A program made the position numbers and the translations under genes. Below the pieces are notes generated by a model, which saw only the letters and a list, made by a program, of their open reading frames with translations, did no database searches and was not told the origin of the DNA. A DNA stretch of 64,000 bases from JAJTFW01 sp903922455 (GTDB lineage: Bacteria; Bacteroidota; Bacteroidia; AKYH767-A; OLB10), in contig CALQEU020000018.1 of assembly GCA_943329665.2 (NCBI GenBank), forward strand, positions 4,413 through 68,412. Direction: 5' to 3'. Positions within the stretch are counted from its first letter, which is position 1, and each line of letters starts with the position of its first letter. Positions 43,045-52,147 of the stretch are shown here, piece by piece.

Positions 43045-43938
43045 TTATTTCGTCGCCGACGATTTTAGCCAATGGTCTATACTCAAGCCTGTTTGTTCTT
43101 TTAATTTTACGAGACCAGCATGATAATAGTGTTGCAATTCCACCGCAAGATGATCCTTTAGAGAGGGGATGTTTTCTTTTGAAAATAGTTTTGATTTTAT
43201 TTTATTTCTGATATTTTCACTGAATAAGTAAGAGCTTACTTTTCGGAAATACTTGTTTTGATAAAGTATTCGGATTAGCACATTTTTTCCTGCTCCGCTT
43301 ACGTTCTGTGTTTCCAATTCAATAGGTCCGATTTCTTTTTCAATGCCAAGAAAATGAAATACTTTTTTCATGGTCTTGTCCGGATCACGAATAAGATCTT
43401 CATGAAGTAGGATGCATATTTGTTGATGCGGAAATTGGCGTTGATACCGCTCCACTTGATCGGCATAATCGCTAAGGAGGAAGTACTGTTGAAAGTAGTT
43501 TCCTGTAGCTGGATGATTGGGTCCATTGCGATATATCTCCTCGAAAGATACATTTACCAGGCCTAAGCTGTAATCCATTTGAAAATGGGAATAGGCCCTT
43601 TGTACAGGCTGGCGAAGTGATATAATGATCTTTGCATCCGGATTATAACTTTTTATTCTTTGTGGTACTTCTTTGTAAAACAAATAGGATACACTTGCCT
43701 CTCCTCTTAGTTTGGCGCTTTCTTCGCACTCGAAAAGTGAGTTGTAATCTGATTCGCTTTTTACATTTTCTTTGTGGTAATAGAGCTGTTGTTCTTCGAT
43801 TTCCTCAAAGCTAAAATAATTGGGTTCCTTATCACTGCTCATGCAAACCTGTGGATGCTTTGCGAGATGTGCATGCAGGGCCGTTGTGCCGGCTTTGGGA
43901 GCACCTACAATAAAAAAGTCGACTTTTAAGTTCTTCAT
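43045..43938 (-). CDS. Sulfotransferase (single domain)
   Basis: 297 residues. 5'-phosphosulfate loop VGAPKAGTTALHAHL at about 11-25; CMSSDKEPNYFSFEE; 3'-phosphate motif ISLRQPVQRAYSHFQMDY near 105. It would transfer sulfate from PAPS to a carbohydrate, in the cytoplasm. Six bases from the tandem sulfotransferase upstream. Confidence 0.85.
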   Translation of the reverse strand: MKNLKVDFFIVGAPKAGTTALHAHLAKHPQVCMSSDKEPNYFSFEEIEEQQLYYHKENVKSESDYNSLFECEESAKLRGEASVSYLFYKEVPQRIKSYNPDAKIIISLRQPVQRAYSHFQMDYSLGLVNVSFEEIYRNGPNHPATGNYFQQYFLLSDYADQVERYQRQFPHQQICILLHEDLIRDPDKTMKKVFHFLGIEKEIGPIELETQNVSGAGKNVLIRILYQNKYFRKVSSYLFSENIRNKIKSKLFSKENIPSLKDHLAVELQHYYHAGLVKLKEQTGLSIDHWLKSSATK

Positions 43939-43944
43939 ACGATA

Positions 43945-45846
43945 CTATTGCAGCCAGTGTTTTAAGTCCCGTTTAATTAATTTTTCCAATGAGACAATGT
44001 CATCATGATATCGATCATTCATCCATTTTCTATCTTCCTCACTCATCTTTGGCACCTTGCCTTCTTTAAAAAAGGCTGCTTTGGTTTTCTTTTGCCATGC
44101 TTTGGGCAAAGCACGAAATATTTTTCGTTTAATACCCAATCGTGTAATGAACTTTAATAAAGCTGGATGTTTTGGCAAACGGGCTTCGTTAAATTTTTCA
44201 TCGTATTGCACAGAAATATCAGTCCTTAAATTTAAAAATTCATAGAGATCCTTTACCAGCAACCTATTGTCTTTTTTTAAGTCATCAAAAAGGAATATTT
44301 TAATTTGTGCAGCAGGAAATAGCTGTAGGAACCGTGTTACTTGTTCCGTATAAAGTCCTAATTCATAGTACAGGTGTGAAATGCTCCATCCATGTTCCTT
44401 TTTGGCATCATCATGCTGTACCTCCTCTCTGAATGGCAGGATGGTTCTCCCGTCACGCAAATTGGCCAGGTAGTGGGAGTAGGCACGCTCAGCAGGTTGT
44501 CTTAAAATCATGATGATTTTCATACCCGGAAATTCACGGTAGATGTTTTCGGCGGCCCTTTGCGAGTATAAATAGGAATTACTGATCTCTCCAATGCATT
44601 TCTCTTTCTTAACGAATTTAAAGAGCTTTAAGTAATGCTCACGGTTGAGCACATAAGCACCCCATTGTTCCGTATTCATGGGGCCATTCACATATTTTTC
44701 AATGTCAAGGTTCTTGTTCTTTTCGTATACTTTATACTCAGCACTAAAGTGAGCAGGTTGAATGTCTGATGAAAAATGGTTGGGTTCTTTGATTGGACTC
44801 ATGTAAACCTCCGGATGTTGTTTCAGGTAGTTGTACAAAGAGGTGGTCCCGCATTTGGCAGCACCCACTACAAGAAAGTTTGGAGTATGAACCTGTTTAT
44901 TCTGCCAATGACTTAGATCTTTGTGGATTAGTTCAGCTAATTTACGGATATCTTCTTCGTAGTAGGAGTTCAATTGACGTTGTGTTTCTTCAGACAACGA
45001 TTGTTCCATTGGTTTTTTGAACAGAATTTTTTTAATAAAATGTTTGAAGGATCTGTTGGAAATTGACCGACGAATTTTAATGCGCAGGTAATTGTTGGCA
45101 ATCATTTTGCCAATAAGCAAATTGCGTGGTAAAACACCCACATTAAATTCTTGATTTAGGTCGGGTTCGAAAGTAGATTCTATCTCTAAAAATCGAAAAA
45201 TGTCTTTCACTACCGCTCCGGCATCATTCTTCAAATCCTCACTCAGTAAAAGATAGATATTTTTTGAAGGGAATATATCGTAGTATCGTTTAACTTGATG
45301 ATAATACTCACCTAATTCATAGTATAGTGATTTACTGCCCCAACTCTTCGATGGATTATTTCGGTCTATTGTGATCGCATCTTCAAAGTCAAGTTTGGTA
45401 ATCGCCATCTTTTTATCCATCAAATAATGGGAATAGATTCTTTTGATGGGGTTTCGAAGAATAATAATAATTTTAGCATCCTTATTGTACTCGTAAATTT
45501 TTTGCGCAGCTACCGTGGAGTATAAATAAGAAGTGCTGGCTTCTACGATTATTTTTTCGTCTTTTACAAATCGAAAAAGTGAATTATATTGTTTTTCGTC
45601 CTGTATAAGAGCGCTGTGAATGGAATTTTTCATGTCACTCTTAATGAAGGAATCTATTTCTAGTAATCGAAAGCGCTCTTTTATTTCCGGCCTTACTTTC
45701 TCAAGCTGAATGTCCTTCGCAAAGAAGTTGGGCTCTTTTATAGGACACATATAAACAGCAGGATGTTGTGAAAGGTATTGGTACAATGAAGTGGTACCGG
45801 CCTTGGCAGCTCCTACAATGAATAAATTTGGATGCTTTGAATTCAT
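43945..45846 (-). CDS. Tandem-domain sulfotransferase
   Basis: 633 residues from the ATG at 45846; the frame start at 45861 would overlap the neighbouring gene. Two complete sulfotransferase domains are fused. Domain 1 has VGAAKAGTTSLYQYL, CPIKEPNFFAKD and LRNPIKRIYSHYLM. Domain 2 begins near residue 323 with VGAAKCGTTSLYNYL, then MSPIKEPNHFSSDI and LRQPAERAYSHYL. Each domain ends with a (K/R)DLxHW motif, the same end as in the neighbours, so this is an in-frame fusion of two ancestral genes. It could sulfate two positions of one repeat unit. Confidence 0.85.
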   Translation of the reverse strand: MNSKHPNLFIVGAAKAGTTSLYQYLSQHPAVYMCPIKEPNFFAKDIQLEKVRPEIKERFRLLEIDSFIKSDMKNSIHSALIQDEKQYNSLFRFVKDEKIIVEASTSYLYSTVAAQKIYEYNKDAKIIIILRNPIKRIYSHYLMDKKMAITKLDFEDAITIDRNNPSKSWGSKSLYYELGEYYHQVKRYYDIFPSKNIYLLLSEDLKNDAGAVVKDIFRFLEIESTFEPDLNQEFNVGVLPRNLLIGKMIANNYLRIKIRRSISNRSFKHFIKKILFKKPMEQSLSEETQRQLNSYYEEDIRKLAELIHKDLSHWQNKQVHTPNFLVVGAAKCGTTSLYNYLKQHPEVYMSPIKEPNHFSSDIQPAHFSAEYKVYEKNKNLDIEKYVNGPMNTEQWGAYVLNREHYLKLFKFVKKEKCIGEISNSYLYSQRAAENIYREFPGMKIIMILRQPAERAYSHYLANLRDGRTILPFREEVQHDDAKKEHGWSISHLYYELGLYTEQVTRFLQLFPAAQIKIFLFDDLKKDNRLLVKDLYEFLNLRTDISVQYDEKFNEARLPKHPALLKFITRLGIKRKIFRALPKAWQKKTKAAFFKEGKVPKMSEEDRKWMNDRYHDDIVSLEKLIKRDLKHWLQ

Positions 45847-45847
45847 T

Positions 45848-46753
45848 TTATTTTTGAACAAGCCAGTGACTCAGATCTCTTTGAATTAGTTTTTCAACTC
45901 GTTTAATGTCTGCTGTATACATTTCTAGCAATTTATTTTCGCGCACTTTATCCAGCTTAAATGCAGCTTCCTGATTTGGTTTTCTGAAGCTGTGCATGAT
46001 TTTACTTTTCCTTTTCTGTGAAATAACTTTTAAAACCAAAGGCTTTAAAATGGCTTTTAATTTTTTGTTTGAAAAAAAATATTTGAACCATATGTTATCA
46101 GATTGCGGATCGGATATATTATATTTAATGGACGTATCCGTTTTAAAATTCTTATCAACTCCGATGAATTGATATATTTCTTTTAAGCAGTTGTCGGGAT
46201 TATTTATCAAATCTTCCTGTAGAATTACTTTTACCCTACTAAAATTATTTTGATAGGCTTCTATGGCATCTGCATAGAAACCTAATCCTTTGTATTGCCA
46301 CATGAAATCCCATCGATCTTTTTTGCGTTGATCTTCTGCGGCTAATGCTTCGTCAAATGATAGATCTTCTCTGTTCATTCGGAGAAAGTGCTTGTAGCCA
46401 CTTAATAATCTCTCCACAGGATGTCGAATGATAATTATAATCGGTAAATCGCCTAATGTTTGTTTAATACGGGGAATGGCTTCCTGATAATAGTAAACAT
46501 AGCAAGTAGAAATTTCTCCAATGCATTTCTGAGTACATTTCTCATATAAAGCATCAAATTGATCTTGGGTGGATATAATTCGTGAAGCATCTCTTCTGCC
46601 ACGAACATCATCTGAAACATGTTGATACCGATCGGCAATGAAATAGAACGTTTCTTTTTTTGGGATACAGATTTCAGGATGCTGTTCCAGATAGAAGAAG
46701 AGTGATGTCGTTCCACATTTTGCGACTCCGGCGACGAGGAAATTTGGTTTCAT
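45848..46753 (-). CDS. Sulfotransferase (single domain)
   Basis: 301 residues. VAGVAKCGTTSLFFYLEQHP at the N-terminus, KKETFYFIADRY, and IIIIRHPVERLLSGYKHFL for the 3'-phosphate. It ends RDLSHWLVQK, like its neighbours. The fourth sulfotransferase domain of the locus. Start codon overlaps the flippase stop by four bases. Confidence 0.85.
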   Translation of the reverse strand: MKPNFLVAGVAKCGTTSLFFYLEQHPEICIPKKETFYFIADRYQHVSDDVRGRRDASRIISTQDQFDALYEKCTQKCIGEISTCYVYYYQEAIPRIKQTLGDLPIIIIIRHPVERLLSGYKHFLRMNREDLSFDEALAAEDQRKKDRWDFMWQYKGLGFYADAIEAYQNNFSRVKVILQEDLINNPDNCLKEIYQFIGVDKNFKTDTSIKYNISDPQSDNIWFKYFFSNKKLKAILKPLVLKVISQKRKSKIMHSFRKPNQEAAFKLDKVRENKLLEMYTADIKRVEKLIQRDLSHWLVQK

Positions 46754-48084
46754 TTTGAATGAGTACTAGTTGCTTTTGGTTGACGAATTCCGGGTAGATA
46801 AATGGAGAGAAAACCAAACTTTTTATAGACGTATATTGAGCTGGCTAAGTTCTGAACTATCTTGGCTGTGGCCGATGCAATGGCTGCTCCGGTAATTCCA
46901 ATGCGAGGCACTAAGATAATATTGAGGACTATACTTGTAGCTGCTGCGTAAAGAATAATTATATTGTACGGTTTTTGATGTCCGGTCATTTGAAGTAGTA
47001 TGCCTACCGAACCGGTGATCGAATTAATAAAATTTCCAACAGCAAGTATCATCAGGGCAGTGGAAGCTATTTCAAATTCTTTCCCGAAGAACGAGAGTAT
47101 CCATTCGGGAAAGAGCAGGATGAATAGGGTAAAAGGTAAGGTAGCATAGAAAAGCATTTTAGTGGATGAGTACATCGATTTTTTTAGTTTCGAAGCATCA
47201 TTTTGGCTGTGATACTCTGCAAATGTAGGACCCTGAATGGCATTAATGGCCATTAAAATGATCGCCGAGGCAGAAGCTATTTTAAATGCCGTATCGTATA
47301 ATCCAACCTCGGCTTCCGTTCGATACACACCAATGACTAAATTGTCGATCCAGTTTAGAATAAAAAAGATAGACCCAGTGATCATCATAGGAAGAGATTC
47401 TAAAACCATCTCTTTCGTTGAAGTTGTTTCAACAGGACCTACTTCTTCTGATCGACTGTATTTTTTCCAAGCAATGCCATATAAAATCATAACAATAGCG
47501 CATGAAATCGTATAGCCTAGTGTAGGACTAATGGTTAATACAGAATAGTAGCCTATGAAAATAAATACTACATTAAACAATGGTATGATTGCCTTGTAGA
47601 GTGTGAAACCAATCATATTTTTCATACCACGAAATGCAGCAGCATGAATATTAATAAACACAAAGGGTGCTAATGCAAAACACATTACTTTTAGATGTGT
47701 TGATAATTGTGGTTTGTGAAATACTGTATTCGCTAAGTAATCAGCGGTGACAAATAGTAGTAATGAAAGAAGCACGGAGCTTATGGCAGTAATTTTAATG
47801 GATGTGATAAACGCCGATTTAATATCTTCAGGTCGATTAGCAGCTTTAGCTGCTGCGACTTTTCTGGTGAGTAGATTGTCTAAGCCTAGTAATCCAAGGA
47901 TAGCCAACAATTGTAGTACCGTAAACGATAAAGTAAAACTACCCAATGCGGCTGGCCCTAACATCCGGGCCACAGCAAAAATAAAAAGATATTGAGTTAT
48001 CATCCCTCCAGCTTTCACTGAAAGTGCAATGCCACCTTTTTTTATTAGGAAGGATGATTCTTTTTGGTTGCCCTTTTTACTCAT
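46750..48084 (-). CDS. Wzx-like polysaccharide flippase
   Basis: 444 residues, 12-14 hydrophobic segments, MATE/MOP superfamily of oligosaccharide exporters. GGIALSVKAGGMITQYLFIF and ARMLGPAALGSFTLSFTV form the first helices; LDNLLTRKVA follows. It moves lipid-linked repeat units across the inner membrane. First gene of the minus-strand locus. An oriented terminator hairpin lies 80-115 bases upstream of its start. Confidence 0.85.
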   Translation of the reverse strand: MSKKGNQKESSFLIKKGGIALSVKAGGMITQYLFIFAVARMLGPAALGSFTLSFTVLQLLAILGLLGLDNLLTRKVAAAKAANRPEDIKSAFITSIKITAISSVLLSLLLFVTADYLANTVFHKPQLSTHLKVMCFALAPFVFINIHAAAFRGMKNMIGFTLYKAIIPLFNVVFIFIGYYSVLTISPTLGYTISCAIVMILYGIAWKKYSRSEEVGPVETTSTKEMVLESLPMMITGSIFFILNWIDNLVIGVYRTEAEVGLYDTAFKIASASAIILMAINAIQGPTFAEYHSQNDASKLKKSMYSSTKMLFYATLPFTLFILLFPEWILSFFGKEFEIASTALMILAVGNFINSITGSVGILLQMTGHQKPYNIIILYAAATSIVLNIILVPRIGITGAAIASATAKIVQNLASSIYVYKKFGFLSIYLPGIRQPKATSTHSK

Positions 48085-48164
48085 ATCTTGAAAGGCAAAG
48101 ATGACTATTTTTCCTTCTATAAGTGAGTGTAATTCCTGATTCTATTACGAGATTTCAACCACTA

Positions 48165-48198
48165 TAAAAATAAAAAAGAGGCCGGTTTTGCCGACCTC
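48165..48198 (-). terminator. Intrinsic terminator oriented towards the flippase gene
   Basis: On the minus strand GAGGTCGG-CAAAA-CCGGCCTC (8-base stem with one G-T pair) is followed by TTTTTTATTTTTAT. It lies 80 bases upstream of the first gene of the exopolysaccharide locus, and no minus-strand gene lies to its right, so it would act on the locus leader or on an unannotated small RNA. Confidence 0.6.
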
Positions 48199-48657
48199 CT
48201 CGGAACTAATGAAAAGTATAAAAAAATGTTTGTGCGCTATTTCAATCTTCGAAATATGATGATTTACGGGTTAATAGGCGAGTCAAAATACTGTGGAGCA
48301 ACAAGTTAAGAGTATGTTTTGCTTTATTCACTTAGTAAATGATCACTGATGTAGGTACTTTTAGGAGGAACGATGAGTTGCGAATCAGTTAAAACATTTA
48401 ATCTTTACAGCAATTTGAAAGATTTTATCAACGATATGATATACTGTTTTTTTGATTTAATAATTTTTACAAAGAAGAGAAGTCAAAGTGAATTTTAGCT
48501 TATGCTATTATTAAATTGCAATAAATTTTTTGAGAATTCTTCATATTGAATTCGATTGTTAACATTAATTTAAGAATGAGTTTGTTTAAAGAAGTGGGTT
48601 TACAATTTGATAATGGAATAATAATTTGAAAAATATTCAATTCGGATTTCGGGTTTC
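48199..48657. other. Divergent intergenic region between polysaccharide and surface-protein loci
   Basis: AT-rich, no credible frame on either strand. It must hold the start sites for the minus-strand polysaccharide locus and the plus-strand surface locus. No clear minus-strand -7 box was found. Confidence 0.5.
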
Positions 48658-48665
48658 TACCTTTG
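48658..48665 (+). promoter_or_regulatory. Bacteroidota -7 box (TACCTTTG) of the surface-protein locus
   Basis: Exact TAnnTTTG, 40 bases upstream of the first paralogue. A TTTG at 48625-48628 is too far to be a standard -33. Confidence 0.55.
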
Positions 48666-48705
48666 CAACCTATAAAATTATAAACATCTTATCGCAGTTG
48701 AAATC

Positions 48706-50802
48706 ATGAAAAAATTTACCCTCTTATTCTTGTCATTCATTCTAATGTACCAATTGGGAAGTAGCCAAAATGGTTTGGAAGGTATTATTGTAGAAAAATA
48801 TTATGTATCCAATGCTGCGGATGCAGCTGGAAGTTCTGGTGTATTACCATCAGGATCTACCACCTACCGTATTTTTATTGATTTGTTACCTGGTTATACA
48901 TTTCAAGCCGCCTACGGTGTTCCTAATCATGAACTTCGATTCCAAACTACTACTTCTTTTTTCAACAATGAAGATTATGGTGCTACAACGCCTATTTTTA
49001 GTAAAATAAACGCAAGAAATAATACTGTAATGTTAGATTCTTGGTTAAGTGGTGGAGCTTCTTGTGGTGGGAATTTTGGAATTTTGAAAACAGAAGACGG
49101 CGTTGCAGGCGGAACAAATGTTGTTAATATTAATGGATTATTAGCGAATAATGACCCTATTGCAGGTATTCCTTTAACTACACAAGATGGAATTTATACA
49201 GCGGTAACTCCTTCTGTAACCGTGCTCGGTTTTACTCCAGCTCAGTTAGATGTGATCGACGCAACTAGTAATGTTGGAAATTTAATTTCTACAACAAATG
49301 CTTCATGGGCTGTTTTGGGTGGTTCAACAGGCCCAATTCCATCTGTAAATAAAATACTAATTGCACAGTTTACAACGAATGGTGCTTTTTCTTTTAAATT
49401 AAATATTCAAATCGGAACTCCAACTCCAGGAGTTTCTCAGAATTTTGTTGCTGAAAATGCAACAGGAAGCGAAATTCTTTTCCCTGCATTAATTTATCCA
49501 GCTCCGTCAAATCCTACTGCACAAGTTTCCATTGCGAGCAATGCTACTTTCCCTGTTTGTGACGGCACAAGTGTTACGTTTACTGCGACTCCAGTTAATG
49601 GAGGCGCAACACCATCTTATCAATGGAAGAAGAATAATGTAAATGCAGGTACAAACAGCCCTACGTATACTACTTCTGGACTTGTTGCCAACAATGTTAT
49701 TACCTGCGTGATGACTTCAAGTATTGTCGGAGCATTAAATAATCCAGCAACTTCAAATTCTATAGTTGCACAAATTTTATCTAAACCACTTGCCGATATC
49801 AATTCTACAGGGCCTTTAACTTTCTGCACAGGTGCAAATGCCTGCACACTTTCTACTACTTCAAATCCTGGAGATATATATGTATGGTATAAAGGTGCAA
49901 CGGCAATTGCAAATTCTAATAGCTCCAATTATGTACCTACAAGTACCAACTCTTACAAAGTAAAAGTGACTAATAGCAGCGGTTGTAGTAAAACTTCTAC
50001 AACGATAGGTATAACTGTAAATGCATTGCCTACTGCAACAGTAACAGTTACCGGGCCAACCACTTTTTGTAAAAATTCAAATGTTTGCACATTAACAGCA
50101 AATAGCGGAGCCGGACTCACTTACCAATGGTTAAAAGGCAGCGCTAATTTATCGGGAGCCACGGGGATTACTTATCAACCAAACGCCACAAGTACCGCCT
50201 ATAAAGTAAAAGTTACGGATGCGAACGGTTGTTCTAAAACGTCTGCCAGTACTTCCATTATTGCCAATTCCTTACCAGTGGCAACTATTACTCCTCAAAG
50301 TTCAACGACATTCTGTAATGGGGATAGCGTGGTTTTGCAGGCAAATGGTTCCGGTTGGACATATCAATGGCTCAAGGGTTCAACTACCATAGCTGGCGCT
50401 ACGGCGAATAAGTATTCAGTCAAATCACAAGGATCATATAAAGTTTTCGTGACTAACTCAAATGGATGTACTGACAATTCATCTTCTGTAGCTGTTACAG
50501 TTAATTGTAGAGAAGGAAGTGATATTGTAAATGGAGCGAACGCTGAACGCATTAGTTTTTATCCTAATCCTACGAAAGGAAACTTCACAGTAAATTATTT
50601 TAGCAGTGATCTTACATCCGGAAATGCTCAGCTTTCTATTGTAGATGTACTTGGTAAAGTGGTTTATTCAGAAGGGGTACAAATAAATGATGGTGTTTTG
50701 ATCAACGACATTTCTTCCGAAAGTTTACTTTCTAAAGGATTGTATTTCGTAACACTGAGAACGAATGGAAATGCTGTCTCCGGGAAACTTATTGTAGAAT
50801 AA
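48706..50802 (+). CDS. EKYYVS-domain surface protein 1, Ig-like repeats and T9SS signal
   Basis: 698 residues. Signal peptide to about residue 21. The N-terminal EKYYVS domain (about 22-275) has IIVEKYYVSNAADA, TYRIFIDLLPGY, YGVPNHEL, FFNNEDYG, LDSWLSGGASCGG, GIPLTTQDG and LIAQFTTNGAFSFKLNIQI. Four Ig/PKD-like repeats follow, each with an FC...C start and a YQWLKG/YVWYKG core and ending in GCSKTS or GCTDNSS. The T9SS type A sorting domain (about 612-698) starts ISFYPNPTKGNF and ends SGKLIVE. So it is secreted across the outer membrane and attached there. The function of the N-terminal domain is unknown. First of five paralogues. Confidence 0.8.
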   Translation: MKKFTLLFLSFILMYQLGSSQNGLEGIIVEKYYVSNAADAAGSSGVLPSGSTTYRIFIDLLPGYTFQAAYGVPNHELRFQTTTSFFNNEDYGATTPIFSKINARNNTVMLDSWLSGGASCGGNFGILKTEDGVAGGTNVVNINGLLANNDPIAGIPLTTQDGIYTAVTPSVTVLGFTPAQLDVIDATSNVGNLISTTNASWAVLGGSTGPIPSVNKILIAQFTTNGAFSFKLNIQIGTPTPGVSQNFVAENATGSEILFPALIYPAPSNPTAQVSIASNATFPVCDGTSVTFTATPVNGGATPSYQWKKNNVNAGTNSPTYTTSGLVANNVITCVMTSSIVGALNNPATSNSIVAQILSKPLADINSTGPLTFCTGANACTLSTTSNPGDIYVWYKGATAIANSNSSNYVPTSTNSYKVKVTNSSGCSKTSTTIGITVNALPTATVTVTGPTTFCKNSNVCTLTANSGAGLTYQWLKGSANLSGATGITYQPNATSTAYKVKVTDANGCSKTSASTSIIANSLPVATITPQSSTTFCNGDSVVLQANGSGWTYQWLKGSTTIAGATANKYSVKSQGSYKVFVTNSNGCTDNSSSVAVTVNCREGSDIVNGANAERISFYPNPTKGNFTVNYFSSDLTSGNAQLSIVDVLGKVVYSEGVQINDGVLINDISSESLLSKGLYFVTLRTNGNAVSGKLIVE

Positions 50803-50850
50803 TTACAATAAAAATTATCCATTAAAGTAAGTTGTTTTAATAAAGAAGGG

Positions 50851-51957
50851 ATGAAAAATTCTATTAGATGGAGCTTTGTGTTTTTTGTTTTATTCAGCAC
50901 ATTTGCAAAGGCGCAAAAAGGATTGGAGAATATTATAGTGGAGAAGTATTATATTTCCACAGCTGCCGATACAATAGGAACAGAGCTAGGAGGGTATCTT
51001 CCTATTGGCTCTGTTACTTATCGAGTATTTGCCGACTTAACTCCTGTTCATCGACTTCAAGCTATTTATGGTGAAGCCAAACATGAATTAAAAATTACTA
51101 CTACAACTCGTTTTTTTAATTGTGCAAAAAATGACGGAAAGTCATCCACTGACATTGAACCTTCTTATCTAAAGGAAAGTACATTGCTGTTGGATTCATG
51201 GGTCAGTGTTGGTGCTGCATGCTTAGATTACCAAGCGGTATTGAAATCAACGGATGATTCTCTTCCCACTTTTGTTGAAAGTAATGAACTGCATATATTG
51301 AGAAATGATGAGAAGGATCTAGGTATTCCGTTGGCAAGAAGAGATGGAATGAAGAAGTTGAAACTACAACCAGGTGCTGTGTTTTTCAATTTTGATAAGG
51401 AGTTGCAAAACTTCCAGTATGCATTTCGAGATTCAGTAGATGGCATCATCAGTACATTGAATGGTGCATGGGCTTCTTTTGGTGGATCTGTAGGCCCGCA
51501 CCCTCAAAATCAAGTTTTATTAGGTCAATTTACTACCGATGGTGTGTTTAGTTTTGAATTGAATTTGTTAATAGCTATTCCAGGAGGAGGTTCTGAAAAG
51601 TTTGTCGCAAAGAATGCGGTTGATAGTGAATTTGTGTTTCCTGCTTTAATTTATTCTTCATCACCTAACAATAAATCGCCTCAGATTTTGTTGGCCGTTG
51701 ATCAACAGCAAAAGAAGAAAGGAGTTGGTGCAATTGAATTATTGGCAACGACCAGTGATGAAGATGGAAAAGTAGTAGCTGTCGATTTTTATGTTAATGA
51801 TCGATTGATTTATACGGATTCTTCTTTTCCGTTTACATTTAGTTATCATGGAAATTCAAAGGATGTAATCATTTCAGCATCTGCAATTGATGACAAAGGA
51901 GCTAAGTGCAGATCAAAGAATATATTTATTTCCGACAACATTTTTCAGCATGATTAA
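50851..51957 (+). CDS. EKYYVS-domain protein 2, no sorting signal
   Basis: 368 residues. Signal peptide FSTFAKAQ. EKYYVS domain (about 23-275): IIVEKYYISTAADT, VTYRVFADLTPVHRLQ, AKHELKITTTTRFFN, LDSWVSVGAACLD, LLGQFTTDGVFSFELNLLI. One Ig-like domain follows (about 277-360: VVAVDFYVNDRLIYTDSSFP), of the same kind as the two in paralogue 5. Unlike paralogues 1, 3, 4 and 5 it has no T9SS tail, so it should stay in the periplasm or be carried by a partner. 48 bases separate it from paralogue 1. Confidence 0.75.
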   Translation: MKNSIRWSFVFFVLFSTFAKAQKGLENIIVEKYYISTAADTIGTELGGYLPIGSVTYRVFADLTPVHRLQAIYGEAKHELKITTTTRFFNCAKNDGKSSTDIEPSYLKESTLLLDSWVSVGAACLDYQAVLKSTDDSLPTFVESNELHILRNDEKDLGIPLARRDGMKKLKLQPGAVFFNFDKELQNFQYAFRDSVDGIISTLNGAWASFGGSVGPHPQNQVLLGQFTTDGVFSFELNLLIAIPGGGSEKFVAKNAVDSEFVFPALIYSSSPNNKSPQILLAVDQQQKKKGVGAIELLATTSDEDGKVVAVDFYVNDRLIYTDSSFPFTFSYHGNSKDVIISASAIDDKGAKCRSKNIFISDNIFQHD

Positions 51958-52147
51958 CAATTTCGTTTGTTAAATTATTGTTTCCATTTAGTGCCGACTT
52001 TAGCATTCCTTAACTCAAAGTTAATCTTCTTTTAAACGATAATAAAGGGTAATTGATGAGTTTTGTCGTCTGATTGCTTCTGTGAAAAGCAACTGATTTT
52101 GGAACTATTATACTTAAAATCATCAATTAATATTAATACCATTTACT

